The notes beneath the pieces were generated by a model. The model searched no databases, was not told the DNA's origin, and worked only from the letters and a program-made list of their open reading frames with translations. The translations under genes were made by a program, and so were the position numbers. Shown here piece after piece: positions 35,176 to 43,791 of a DNA stretch of 64,000 bases (position 1 is the first letter of the stretch; every line of letters begins with the position of its first letter). The DNA is from Bacillus solitudinis (lineage in GTDB: Bacteria; Bacillota; Bacilli; Bacillales; Bacillaceae_D), in NCBI RefSeq assembly GCF_002797395.1, contig NZ_KZ454943.1:1910308-1974307 (forward strand). The letters are read 5' to 3'.

Positions 35176-36703
35176 TCACCTTTCTAGTAAAGAACCTTTT
35201 TTTGTTCTTTTCGTTAAATACATATCTTCATCTGCTCTTTTGATTAATATATCCTCATTTGTACCGTCTTCGGGATAGCGGCTAACCCCAATGCTTAATG
35301 AGAGCGACAGTGGGGTATCTACGATCGAAGTTACAGAGTGTTTTAAACTCTCCTCAATGTAGTTTCTCACCTTCTCTACACTACCTTCTGGTTCAATAAT
35401 AAGTATTAGGAACTCGTCTCCTCCTATCCTATAAATAGAGTCCGTTTCTTCACCAGCTTGCTTTAATAAGCTGGCGATGTATTGTAGGACTTGATCCCCA
35501 ATTTGGTGGCCATAGGTATCATTGATTTCTTTAAACTTATCAAGATCAATCATAACTATCGAAAAGGGGTTTTCTATAGTTATGAGCTCTTGAAACTTGG
35601 AATGTAAGACCAAACGATTTAACAAACCAGTAAGAGGATCATGATAAGCTAGGTATTGCATTTTAGCTTCCACGACTTTTACTTCCGTTATATCTCTAAT
35701 CATTAAGAATTTTAAATGCTCATCATCAAATTCAACAAATTCTGAATTTATCTGTAATGTCAGCACACGACCCATGCATTGAATGAAATTGATATTCAAA
35801 ATTCTTTAATTTCTCTCTCATCTGAAAAATTTCTTTATATTCCTCTAAATATTTAATCCTCCCCTCAGGCAGACTATAATCAAAAATACATCTCCCGTTT
35901 ATTTCCCCATTCGGTTTAATATACCGCAGAATAAGTGGACTTGCTTCGCGCACAACCGCCTCTTCATCCAAAACTAAGATTCCTAGCGGTGCTTGATTAA
36001 ATAATACCTTATAACGCTTTTCAAAGGATGGGAGAAAGTTAAATTTCCTCATACTAGTATAAATCGCTAAAGACCAAAAAATCGTCCCATGCGGCAAGAG
36101 GTAAGTAAAAATCTGGAATTGGCCATCATTTGCCAACCAACCAATAATCATTAACGTTGTCCAACCGACAAACAAAACGAGACCGAATAACCATAGCTTT
36201 GCTAGCTTGGGGTTTGTTTTTAGTTTGCGAATAATTAGAAACGCAGTAATAGATAAATAGGTTAATAGAATGACCCAGTACACATAAAAACCTTTTGCCG
36301 GAAGCATAGAAAAAGACGAGTCTGTATAAATGAACTCACGAACCATCCAACCATCGACGTAAAAGGTTACAAGTAGAAATACTGAAAGTGATAATAGTAG
36401 TTTAAATACCCATGCGAATTTCCGTTTATAAACCCCGTCATGTAAGGGCCATAAATGAAATGTTAAAACAGTAATAAGTAAAATAACGGGAAGTATCCAA
36501 TAAACTATAATAGTTTCAGCATATTGATTAGGCACAAGTGCAAGTAACAACGACAATAAAAACCAAATCGATAATAAACTATAAGTTAATCCTGAAGTTA
36601 GGTGTTTGCTACTCTTCGGATTGTTCTTTATCGTAATAACTGCTAGATAGACATATAGATACATCGGCAAACTATAGATAATGACTGAGAAAAATAAATT
36701 CAT
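35176..36703 (-). pseudogene. Membrane PAS-GGDEF diguanylate cyclase, frameshifted
   Basis: Two overlapping frames form one protein of about 508 residues. The first (36703 down to 35732) encodes a seven-helix HisKA_7TM-type sensor (residues 1-205) and a PAS-like region (APLGILVLDEEAVVREASPLI). It runs out after FEYQFHSMHG. The second frame (35799 down to 35176) resumes with MGRVLTLQINSEFVEFDDEH, the expected end of the PAS domain, then the GGDEF domain with HDPLTGLLNR and the intact GGDEF motif. The junction lies near 35760-35780. A single-base shift restores the full cyclase. This may be a true mutation, programmed frameshifting or a sequencing error. An RxxD inhibitory site is not seen. Confidence 0.75.
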
Positions 36704-36842
36704 CGTTGCTGCTCCTTTACTCCCTGATCATTCCCAATCGGTTGTTAAACTTACTTAGATTGTTCTTTTATTTTACAACGACTTTTCTATTAGCGGTGAC
36801 TTTTTTGTTTACTATGTTGAAAAACTTACTCAAATACAAGCT

Positions 36843-36892
36843 AAAAAAAGGCCGATTTTAAAAGGTGGATTTACCTTTTAAAATTGACCGTA
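36843..36892 (-). terminator. Terminator downstream of the DNA glycosylase gene
   Basis: On the minus strand GGTCAATTTTAAAAGGT ... ACCTTTTAAAATCGGCC is followed by seven T. It lies in the 426-base gap between the glycosylase and cyclase genes, which otherwise holds only the parS-like site. Confidence 0.75.
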
Positions 36893-36944
36893 TTCAAATA
36901 CAGCTCAGTTCAAGGCGAAACTTTGTCACCTGACAATCCTCAAT

Positions 36945-36960
36945 TGTTTCACATGAAACA
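36945..36960. other. parS-like ParB (Spo0J) binding site
   Basis: TGTTTCACATGAAACA differs from the consensus TGTTTCACGTGAAACA at one central base. It lies in an intergenic region. Some 20 bases further, GAAACACGTGAATTC resembles a partial site. A 15 of 16 match suggests a chromosomal ParB-loading site, which would place the window in the origin half of the chromosome. The mismatch breaks the dyad centre, so binding is uncertain. Confidence 0.4.
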
Positions 36961-37129
36961 TGTTTAACACCATGAAACACGTGAATTCACATTCGTTAGT
37001 CATCAATTGAGATTGATTCTGTTAAATGGTGTTCAATCTATTTGATGTTTGTAGTTAGCCGTTAGATCCACTCCCTACATGCTCACTTCCCTATAAACAA
37101 TCATCCCGATTATACGATTGAAACACCTG

Positions 37130-37738
37130 TTATTTTGTGCTTTTTTTCGGTAATCTCGAAACAAAGCGATTATCCTTTACCCAAAAACGCCAAGGATATT
37201 CTTTGGCTTCTCCACTATTTTCAATACCAATTCTGGGCCCCGATTCAATCAAATGTGGATTTTGTCCCTCAGCAAGAAAAAGTGGTTCAAAGTCACAGCG
37301 CTTCCCGTAATCATCCATCGTTATGTTCATTGCTTTCGCCAATTTCCCTGGTCCATTCGTTAATTCATGAAGTCTTTTATCTTTCCCCCGCCGCATATAC
37401 ATCAAATCTATTCCTAGATACGGCTCAATCGCTCTGATTAAAATTGCCTCTGGGTGGTTCATTTCTCCACTAACAATGTTCACAAGCTGATGTGTATGCA
37501 TTTGATAAATGTAAAAATGACCAGCTTCACCGAACATCACCTCTGTTCGTTTTGTGCGGCGATTATTAAAGCTATGGGCAGCTCTATCTCCCGGACCAAT
37601 ATAGGCTTCCGTTTCAACAATCCAGCCAGCCACTGTGCCTTCATCGGTTTCTTTTACTAGGAGCTTCCCGAGTAGCGACTTAGCAAGCACTAGCGTTGGT
37701 TGATTATAAAATATTTTCGGTAGAATTTTATTTATCAT
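37130..37738 (-). CDS. 3-methyladenine DNA glycosylase (AAG/MPG family)
   Basis: This 202-residue AAG-fold base-excision glycosylase removes alkylated purines. Family motifs: PTLVLAKSLLGKLLV near the start, GWIVETEAYIGPGDRAAHSF with the catalytic Glu, RTKRTEVMFGEAGHFYIYQMH, and NGPGKLAKAMNI. The length matches B. subtilis YxlJ. ATG follows GGAGATGATTAA; this start overlaps the remnant of a histidine-kinase gene upstream, and a GNAT gene lies further upstream. Followed by a strong terminator about 240 bases downstream. Confidence 0.92.
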   Translation of the reverse strand: MINKILPKIFYNQPTLVLAKSLLGKLLVKETDEGTVAGWIVETEAYIGPGDRAAHSFNNRRTKRTEVMFGEAGHFYIYQMHTHQLVNIVSGEMNHPEAILIRAIEPYLGIDLMYMRRGKDKRLHELTNGPGKLAKAMNITMDDYGKRCDFEPLFLAEGQNPHLIESGPRIGIENSGEAKEYPWRFWVKDNRFVSRLPKKSTK

Positions 37739-38037
37739 TTAATCATCTCCACAAAACATTTTATCAGGATAAAGTGAAGAAAAAAATAAGACCTTACTAA
37801 TTTATAAAAAAGAGTAACGATCGCTTTGTTTTCAATCACTTGAATGGAGAGAGAAACATTCGTATGGTCTAACGCATATTTTAAGCTGTTTTCAATCAAA
37901 TTATCGAATACACGCCTAATTTTTTGAGCATCAACAAATGCGAAGATTGGAGTGTCTGGACATGTTGTACGAAATTGTAACGTTGATTGATTTAACATTT
38001 CTGCATACTCTGTTTCAATCTGTTAGAATATTTCCAT
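37735..38037 (-). pseudogene. Remnant of a sensor histidine kinase (ATPase domain fragment)
   Basis: The fragment reads MEIF, a TAA stop (38023-38025), then QIETEYAEMLNQSTLQFRTT, DAQKIRRVFDNLIENSLKYA and NVSLSIQVIENKAIVTL. This is the start of a HATPase_c domain with the N-box NLIENSLKYA. The G1, F and G2 boxes are missing: the frame runs on into the unrelated FYKLVRSYFFLHFIL. No HisKA or sensor part is found upstream. It is therefore a truncated relic of a VanS-like two-component kinase, left next to the glycosylase gene. No matching response regulator remains. Confidence 0.75.
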
Positions 38038-38151
38038 TGTAAACCGAGATTCTTAACATTTTATTATGGTATTTCTTAAGATTTTCTTAGTAAAGCAACG
38101 AGCGAATCCGGCGGGCCTGCCATTGCAATCTTTGTTAAGCATTAACCTCTA

Positions 38152-38187
38152 AAATTAAAAAGCTCTCCATTAGTTTCTGGAGAGCCG
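38152..38187 (-). terminator. Terminator of the GNAT gene
   Basis: GCTCTCCA ... TGGAGAGC on the minus strand is followed by five T, about 30 bases beyond the stop. Confidence 0.82.
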
Positions 38188-38217
38188 TTTAAACCTTATG
38201 TTAGTAAGAGTTTATTT

Positions 38218-38646
38218 TCATATCGGTCTTTCCATTAACGATGCCACCTCATGAAACCCGAGTCGTTCGTACAGCTTTCTTGCTGGGTTTCCAGAAAAAA
38301 CGTTTAGCTGAACTTTTTTTAAACCTTGATACTTAAAGTGTTCAATTGCAAAATTCATGAGCATCTTACCAACTCCGTATTTTCGGTAGGCAGGAAGAAC
38401 ATACAGCTCTAAAATAACTCCTGACTGATCATTTGTAAAAGGACCCTTTGTCTCACCGAGTAAAACCCAACCTTGTACCGTATATTGATGTTCGAACACA
38501 TAGTAATGACCTTGATATGGTGTGTTAAGATCCATCTCAAGCTGATTTGATTCGTTAACATACCCCATCGTAGCCTCATGCTGTACTTGACTTTTATGGC
38601 TTTGAATAAACTCAAACTCATCATTTGACGATCTTCTAATTAGCAT
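38218..38646 (-). CDS. GNAT family N-acetyltransferase
   Basis: The ATG at 38646 has GAGGTG seven bases upstream, giving 142 residues. The fold signature is visible: strand QGWVLLGETKG, then GVILELYVLPAYRKYGVGKMLM with the acetyl-CoA pyrophosphate loop (RKYGVGK), and LNVFSGNPARKLYERLGFHEV near the C-terminus. The acceptor substrate is unknown. Monocistronic with terminator. Confidence 0.85.
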   Translation of the reverse strand: MLIRRSSNDEFEFIQSHKSQVQHEATMGYVNESNQLEMDLNTPYQGHYYVFEHQYTVQGWVLLGETKGPFTNDQSGVILELYVLPAYRKYGVGKMLMNFAIEHFKYQGLKKVQLNVFSGNPARKLYERLGFHEVASLMERPI

Positions 38647-38784
38647 GCACTCACACCTCTTTTTTTCTCTATCTAATACTATATTCAAAGGTAGATGTAA
38701 GTGCCTTCCGTTTTTCCGCCTATTTTTAGGAGTATGGAGCAGTTATAGCTAAAAAACTCTAACCTGATAGATTAGACTTTCTCC

Positions 38785-40812
38785 TCATCCTACTTTTTCA
38801 GACTGCTTACCTTGTTGTAGCTCATGCATTCTAAAATATGTCCCCTTCTTCGCTATTAGCTCCTCATGTGTTCCACGTTCAACAATTTCGCCTCGATCTA
38901 GCACAAGAATTTGATTCGCATTTCTTATCGTCGATAGACGATGCGCAATGACAAAGGTAGTACGGCCTTCCTTCACTATATTCAAGGCGTGTTGAATCAT
39001 TGCCTCTGTTTCTGTATCAATATTAGCCGTTGCCTCATCTAAAATTAAGATAGCTGGATCATAGGCTAAAGCTCTCGCAAAGGAAATAAGCTGACGTTGT
39101 CCTGCAGATAGTGTACTTCCCTTTTCTAGTACAGGTTCGTTATATTGGTTTGGTAATTTCTCTATAAATGTGTCAGCCCCAACATCACGTAGCGCTTTTT
39201 TTACCTGCTCTTTTGAAATAACTGGATTGTCAAGGCTAACATTCGAAGAGATTGTTCCAGTAAACAAAAATGGATCTTGTAGAACAATTCCCATATGTTT
39301 GCGAAGCTCTTGTCTATTCATGGTTTTCGTATCCTGACCATCAATGGTGATGCAACCTCGTTCAATATCATAATAGCGAAAAAGGAGGTTAATTATCGAA
39401 CTCTTTCCTGATCCTGTGTGTCCAACAAGAGCCACGGTTTCTCCTTTGTTCGCTACAAGACTAATATCTTTTAACACATCATGTGCTCCATCATACGAAA
39501 ATGAAACCCGGTCGAATCGTACGTTCCCTTGATAGCGTGTAACAGTCATCTTTCTATTTTCTTCTACCTCTTCATCTAATAGTTCAAATACACGGACAGA
39601 GGCCACTCGTGCTTGCTCTAATTGGGCGAGTTGATTGACAATGTCTGTAACTGGTTGAAATAAGCGACCGAGGTAATCAACAAACGCATAGAGCATTCCA
39701 ACTGAGATTGCTGCCGAGACTCCTATTGACTGACCTCCAAAATACCAAATTAGGGCAACAAAAGCGAGATTACGAAGGACAAACACCAAATTATGGGATG
39801 TGACTGAGTTTAAATGAAGAAGCTTGTTTTGATAGGTGAAATGTTCATCATTTAACTTCTCAAACTCCGTTGACATTTGTTCTCTACGGCGAAACGCTCT
39901 TATAATCGGCATACCTTGAATTGCTTCATTAATGATTCCATTAATATCACTTACACGTGAGCGGATAAGGTGATTATACATTGAAGCAAATTTCCGGTAG
40001 AGAATTATCCATATGATCATTATCGGTACTAGCAGTAACGTAATCATTGCAAGGGTGGTATCAAGGAAGAATAGGGCAATAAAAATCCCCATCATATAAA
40101 TACTACTTGTAAAAAACGTTGCGAGTACTTTAACAAATAACTCACGTATTGCTTCCGTGTCATTTGTTACACGTGAAACAATTTTACCCGCAGGACGGTT
40201 ATCAAAATAAGTAATTGGAAGCTTTTGAATATGCTCAAATACATCGATTCTCATCCTTTGAATAATTCGATTTGCTGCTGTTTGAAGTAATAAGGATTTT
40301 CCATATTGAAAGAAAGCAGCAAAAATAAGCAGCCCTATATAAAAAGCAAGCAACCATATCATTGGACGTATTTCTGGTTTGTAAAAAGCAAAAAGTTCCT
40401 GTCGACTTAACTGGCTAACTTCGTAGGACGCTGAATCAATTCCTTGCTTAATAATTAATGTCGTACCTTCCATTGTTCGGTTGCCATCAAATTCAATGTG
40501 CCTAGAAGAAGCATAAAAGCCACGCCCGACTTGAATAATTTGAAGTTCCTTCTCTCCTTGTTCTCCTGCTCCTGTATGTTCTAGTCTCTTATAGTAACTT
40601 CCTTCGTAAAAAACAGTTCTTTCATCATCACTCTGCACTTCAACCCATGGATTCTCTATACCCATTAAGTGATCATCTATCATTTTCTTTGCAATAAACG
40701 GTCCTGTGAGTTCTGCAGCTACAGCAATAGTTAACATTACTAGAGCTAGTAAAATTGTTCGTTTATACAACGATGCATATCGAAACAATCGTTTTCCTGT
40801 CTTTTCTTTCAT
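38785..40812 (-). CDS. bmrD: Multidrug ABC exporter half-transporter BmrD-like
   Basis: This 675-residue ABC half-transporter has six membrane helices and a large extracellular insertion (residues about 36-135) between helices 1 and 2, as in B. subtilis BmrD (YheH). Nucleotide-binding domain: Walker A GHTGSGKSS, signature LSAGQRQ (variant), Walker B LILDEATANID with the catalytic Glu, and His switch IAHRLS. Its ATG overlaps the bmrC stop by one base (TAATG). Together with BmrC it forms a heterodimer exporting drugs; the degenerate site is shared between subunits as known for this family. Confidence 0.9.
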   Translation of the reverse strand: MKEKTGKRLFRYASLYKRTILLALVMLTIAVAAELTGPFIAKKMIDDHLMGIENPWVEVQSDDERTVFYEGSYYKRLEHTGAGEQGEKELQIIQVGRGFYASSRHIEFDGNRTMEGTTLIIKQGIDSASYEVSQLSRQELFAFYKPEIRPMIWLLAFYIGLLIFAAFFQYGKSLLLQTAANRIIQRMRIDVFEHIQKLPITYFDNRPAGKIVSRVTNDTEAIRELFVKVLATFFTSSIYMMGIFIALFFLDTTLAMITLLLVPIMIIWIILYRKFASMYNHLIRSRVSDINGIINEAIQGMPIIRAFRRREQMSTEFEKLNDEHFTYQNKLLHLNSVTSHNLVFVLRNLAFVALIWYFGGQSIGVSAAISVGMLYAFVDYLGRLFQPVTDIVNQLAQLEQARVASVRVFELLDEEVEENRKMTVTRYQGNVRFDRVSFSYDGAHDVLKDISLVANKGETVALVGHTGSGKSSIINLLFRYYDIERGCITIDGQDTKTMNRQELRKHMGIVLQDPFLFTGTISSNVSLDNPVISKEQVKKALRDVGADTFIEKLPNQYNEPVLEKGSTLSAGQRQLISFARALAYDPAILILDEATANIDTETEAMIQHALNIVKEGRTTFVIAHRLSTIRNANQILVLDRGEIVERGTHEELIAKKGTYFRMHELQQGKQSEKVG

Positions 40813-42560
40813 TAACTCACCTCCCCGTACGTATTAGATTGCTGACGTTCATATTGCTCCTTATACCATCCATTTAACTCAAGAAGCTGTTCATGTGTCC
40901 CCTCTTCGATTATCACCCCTTCATCCATAACGATAATCCAATCGGCATGTTCCACCGCCGTTAATCGGTGTGCAGTTATAAATGTTGTCTTCCCACTGCG
41001 TTCACGGCGAATATTTTTAATAATCGTTGCTTCTGTCTTACCGTCCACCGCTGACATCGCATCATCAAGTAGGAGGATCTCTGGGTTCTTTATCAGGGCT
41101 CTTGCAATTGAGATTCGTTGCTTTTGTCCACCTGAAAGAGCCACTCCTTTTTCCCCGACAAGGGTGTCAAGTCCTTTAGGTAAAGCATGTAAATCTCCTT
41201 GAAAAGAAGCCAGAGTTAATGCTTGGGCAATCTCCTTTTCACTGACCTCATCCTTGCCAAATTTGAGGTTCTCCCGAATGGTTCGGGAAAATAAGATTTG
41301 CTCTTGCGGAACATACCCAATCCACGATTGAATTCTATCCAAGGAAATCTCTTCAATTGGAACACCTGAGATAAAAATACTTCCTGTTCCCAGCTTATAT
41401 TCTCTTAAAAACTGCTTTATTAGCGTTGTCTTTCCACTGCCAGTTTTCCCGACAATACCCACCGTCTCTCCTCTTCGTAGCGACAATGAAATGCCTTTAA
41501 GATTTGCTGTTTTAGACGAAGGATAGTGAAACGTAACATTGTTAAAGACTATCTCTTCAGGGATTGATACATTAATTGGGTTTTCCGGTTCTTTCACATC
41601 TGGTGGATACGCTAACGTTGCATTGACCCTGTCTAAAGAAGCATTTCCACGTTGTAGGATATTGATTAACTCTCCAACTGCAAACATGGGCCAAATCAAC
41701 ATGCCTAAATAAATGTTAAACGAAACTAGTTCTCCGAGTGTAATCCTTTGAGAAAAGACTAGGTAAGCACCGTACCCAAGCCCAATAACATAACTAAACC
41801 CAACGAGAATTTTAATTGTTGGTTCAAACAAAGCATCAACCTTTGCAACTGCAATATTCTTTGCAAATACCTCCTCCGTTTTAGTTTTAAAACGTTGATG
41901 GTCAGCTTGCTCTTGAACATAAGCCCGAATTACTCTGACACCCGCTGTTGATTCAAGCACATTGTCATTTAGCTCACCGAATGAATCCTGAGCCAACATA
42001 AAGCGTTTATGGATGAGCTTGCCGAAATATCGTATTGCTACCGCCATGAGTGGTAGTGGTAGTAATGCAGCTAACGTTAGTTGCCAGCTGATTGAAATAC
42101 CCATTACAAAAATGATGATTATCATAAATACCGTCGAATCAATTAATGTTAAAATCCCAAAACCCGCAGTCATCGAAATTGCTTTCAAATCATTTGTTGC
42201 ACGAGCCATTAAATCACCAGTTCTGTTTTTTTCATAAAAGTTTGGAGTCATTTGTAGCAAATGTCTCATAAATCGAGTTCTTAATATTCGTTCAATTAAA
42301 AAGGCTCCTCCAAATAGTTGGTACATCCATACATACGTAATGAGATAACAAACAACAATAATTCCACCATAGAATAAAAGCAGTTCTTTCAAACGTTCTG
42401 TTGTCATCTGACCTAAATGCATATCATCAATGGCAAGGCCAATCAACTTTGGTGGTATGACATCCAAACAGCTAGCTAAAATTAATAGTGAAATCGAAAC
42501 AGTGTAACGCTTCCAATATGTCTTAAAAAACCAACCTAATTTCCAAAGCACGGAGAACAT
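40812..42560 (-). CDS. bmrC: Multidrug ABC exporter half-transporter BmrC-like
   Basis: This 582-residue half-transporter has six membrane helices. The nucleotide-binding domain has Walker A GKTGSGKTT, signature LSGGQKQR and Walker B ILLLDDAMSAVD. In the last, Asp replaces the catalytic Glu, the hallmark of the BmrC (YheI) subunit in the BmrCD heterodimer. The His switch is ITAHRL. The ATG follows AAAGGGGGAGAC. The gene is preceded by a promoter, a short leader peptide gene and a terminator, the same logic as the B. subtilis bmrB-bmrC-bmrD operon. Confidence 0.9.
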   Translation of the reverse strand: MFSVLWKLGWFFKTYWKRYTVSISLLILASCLDVIPPKLIGLAIDDMHLGQMTTERLKELLLFYGGIIVVCYLITYVWMYQLFGGAFLIERILRTRFMRHLLQMTPNFYEKNRTGDLMARATNDLKAISMTAGFGILTLIDSTVFMIIIIFVMGISISWQLTLAALLPLPLMAVAIRYFGKLIHKRFMLAQDSFGELNDNVLESTAGVRVIRAYVQEQADHQRFKTKTEEVFAKNIAVAKVDALFEPTIKILVGFSYVIGLGYGAYLVFSQRITLGELVSFNIYLGMLIWPMFAVGELINILQRGNASLDRVNATLAYPPDVKEPENPINVSIPEEIVFNNVTFHYPSSKTANLKGISLSLRRGETVGIVGKTGSGKTTLIKQFLREYKLGTGSIFISGVPIEEISLDRIQSWIGYVPQEQILFSRTIRENLKFGKDEVSEKEIAQALTLASFQGDLHALPKGLDTLVGEKGVALSGGQKQRISIARALIKNPEILLLDDAMSAVDGKTEATIIKNIRRERSGKTTFITAHRLTAVEHADWIIVMDEGVIIEEGTHEQLLELNGWYKEQYERQQSNTYGEVS

Positions 42561-42587
42561 ATATGTCTCCCCCTTTCATTTAGCAAA

Positions 42588-42624
42588 CCAAAAAGACATC
42601 ATGCTTTTACTCACATGATGTCTC
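42588..42624 (-). terminator. Attenuator upstream of bmrC
   Basis: The stem GACATCATG/CATGATGTC with a ten-base loop and five T on the minus strand lies between the leader peptide and bmrC. It would block exporter expression unless leader translation is disturbed. Confidence 0.8.
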
Positions 42625-42713
42625 AAACTATTTAACACACACGGAGCACAATTGCACTTTCGACTGAATAATGATGAAGGTGCAAACCTGTGACCCCAAT
42701 AAAATAAGTTTAA

Positions 42714-42785
42714 TCACACACACTTAGTTAAAAAATGAGTCACTACTATATATTTAGTTCTGTAAGACATAATTCGATTATCCAT
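42714..42785 (-). CDS. BmrB-like leader peptide (23 codons)
   Basis: ATG at 42785 follows GAAGGG and encodes MDNRIMSYRTKYIVVTHFLT-KCV before TGA. It starts about 25-30 bases after a sigma-A promoter and about 90 bases before a terminator, all on the strand of bmrCD. In B. subtilis the bmrB leader ORF mediates ribosome-dependent transcription attenuation of bmrCD in response to translation inhibitors. This peptide is less than half that length and shows no obvious sequence kinship, so the role is inferred from position. Confidence 0.6.
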   Translation of the reverse strand: MDNRIMSYRTKYIVVTHFLTKCV

Positions 42786-42817
42786 AATAGCAACCCTTCT
42801 TTTCTAAATTTGTTAAT

Positions 42818-42847
42818 ATTGTATATTTTTCCATTTAATATTGTCAA
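42818..42847 (-). promoter_or_regulatory. Sigma-A promoter of the bmr operon
   Basis: On the minus strand a perfect -35 TTGACA is followed after 16 bases by TATACAAT as -10. It lies just upstream of the leader peptide gene. Confidence 0.8.
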
Positions 42848-42916
42848 CAGTTTTTTCTTTTGAATAGATTTTCGTCTTCCTGGTAGAAACTAAGTGAGAA
42901 GAAAGGAGTGACAACA

Positions 42917-43066
42917 ATGTACAAGAAAAAAACAGTGGCTGGGACGATTATTGAAGAGGTAAGACAAGCCAATAATCATTCTGGTTTAACTTACAATGAG
43001 GTTAAGCAGCGCCTTGCCCAAAATAAGTTACCTGAACAATATAGTGATAAGGAAAAGGGGATATAA
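42917..43066 (+). CDS. Small hypothetical protein (49 aa)
   Basis: ATG follows AGAAAGGAGTGACAAC. The peptide begins MYKKKTVAGTIIEEVRQANN, continues HSGLTYNEVKQRLAQNKLPE and ends QYSDKEKGI. It is hydrophilic and predicted helical, without cysteine or a membrane segment. It diverges from the bmr promoter region and precedes another small charged ORF. I do not recognise the family. The strong ribosome binding site and normal composition argue that it is real. Confidence 0.6.
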   Translation: MYKKKTVAGTIIEEVRQANNHSGLTYNEVKQRLAQNKLPEQYSDKEKGI

Positions 43067-43166
43067 TAACGTAGAAATGGGTTCTGGCTTACTAAACCAA
43101 TTTAAACACATGTTTCCACAAGTTTTGTTGATACTATCAATATAAAGAAAAAGGGATGTGAGCGCT

Positions 43167-43325
43167 ATGTTTGAAAACAATCAAAAACAATTAGAACAGT
43201 TAGAGAAAAAGGCTAAAAGAGACCAACATCAGGCCGAAGAAGCTAATGAGGTTACGGAGACTGCACTCTCGCATATGACACCTCAAAGACAATATACCAA
43301 GGACCAAGAACAAAATAAAAGGTAA
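43167..43325 (+). CDS. Small hydrophilic hypothetical protein (52 aa)
   Basis: ATG follows AAAGGGATGTGAGCGCT. The 52 residues are extremely charged and Gln-rich: MFENNQKQLEQLEKKAKRDQ, then EEANEVTETALSHM and a Lys/Asp/Gln tail. It resembles the small hydrophilic proteins often found in Bacillus spores, but I cannot place it in a named family. It is followed by a bidirectional terminator. Confidence 0.55.
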   Translation: MFENNQKQLEQLEKKAKRDQHQAEEANEVTETALSHMTPQRQYTKDQEQNKR

Positions 43326-43344
43326 CATTTACAGCCAACTACAT

Positions 43345-43388
43345 AAGGACCTAAAAAGTGAATAGACATCTTTTAGGTCCTTATTTGT
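43345..43388. terminator. Bidirectional terminator between small ORFs and the CMD gene
   Basis: AAGGACCTAAAA ... TTTTAGGTCCTT is flanked by AT-rich sequence. It serves the rightward small gene and the leftward CMD gene. Confidence 0.75.
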
Positions 43389-43389
43389 T

Positions 43390-43782
43390 CTAAGTAAGAT
43401 TACGTTCTTTAAATACTCGTTCTATTACAACTAACGCTCCGACCGCCTTAGGAAAACCAGCATATCCTGCACAGTGCATCGTTAGTTCTAGCAACTCCTC
43501 AGGCTTTAAGCCAACGTTTAGAGCTGCATGTATATGGAAGGGCAATTGTTCATTAGCTCCTTGATTAATGAGCGAAGTGAGGGTAATAAGTTCTCTCTGT
43601 TTTAAATCAAGGCCATCTCGAGAATAAAGATCTCCAAACCCAAAACTAACAAGCATATTGCCAAAGTCTGGGAATATTGACTGAATGCCTTCTATCGCCT
43701 TCATACCGTTTTCATCAGTTAGTTTCCTTAAAACTTCCATGCCGTTCTCGTATCTTTGTTCATTTGTTTGCAGCTTGTCCAT
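43390..43782 (-). CDS. Carboxymuconolactone decarboxylase (CMD) family protein
   Basis: This 130-residue all-helical CMD protein has the family core LKQRELITLTSLINQGANEQLPFHIHAALNVG and LELTMHCAGYAGFPKAVGAL. The AhpD-type CxxC pair is absent; one Cys lies after the conserved His. It starts nine bases after the stop of the thiamine-diphosphate enzyme on the same strand, so the two are co-expressed. CMD partners typically decarboxylate lactones or reduce peroxides. Here the role is probably tied to the product of the ALS-like enzyme (inference). Confidence 0.82.
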   Translation of the reverse strand: MDKLQTNEQRYENGMEVLRKLTDENGMKAIEGIQSIFPDFGNMLVSFGFGDLYSRDGLDLKQRELITLTSLINQGANEQLPFHIHAALNVGLKPEELLELTMHCAGYAGFPKAVGALVVIERVFKERNLT

Positions 43783-43791
43783 TCTTTCACC

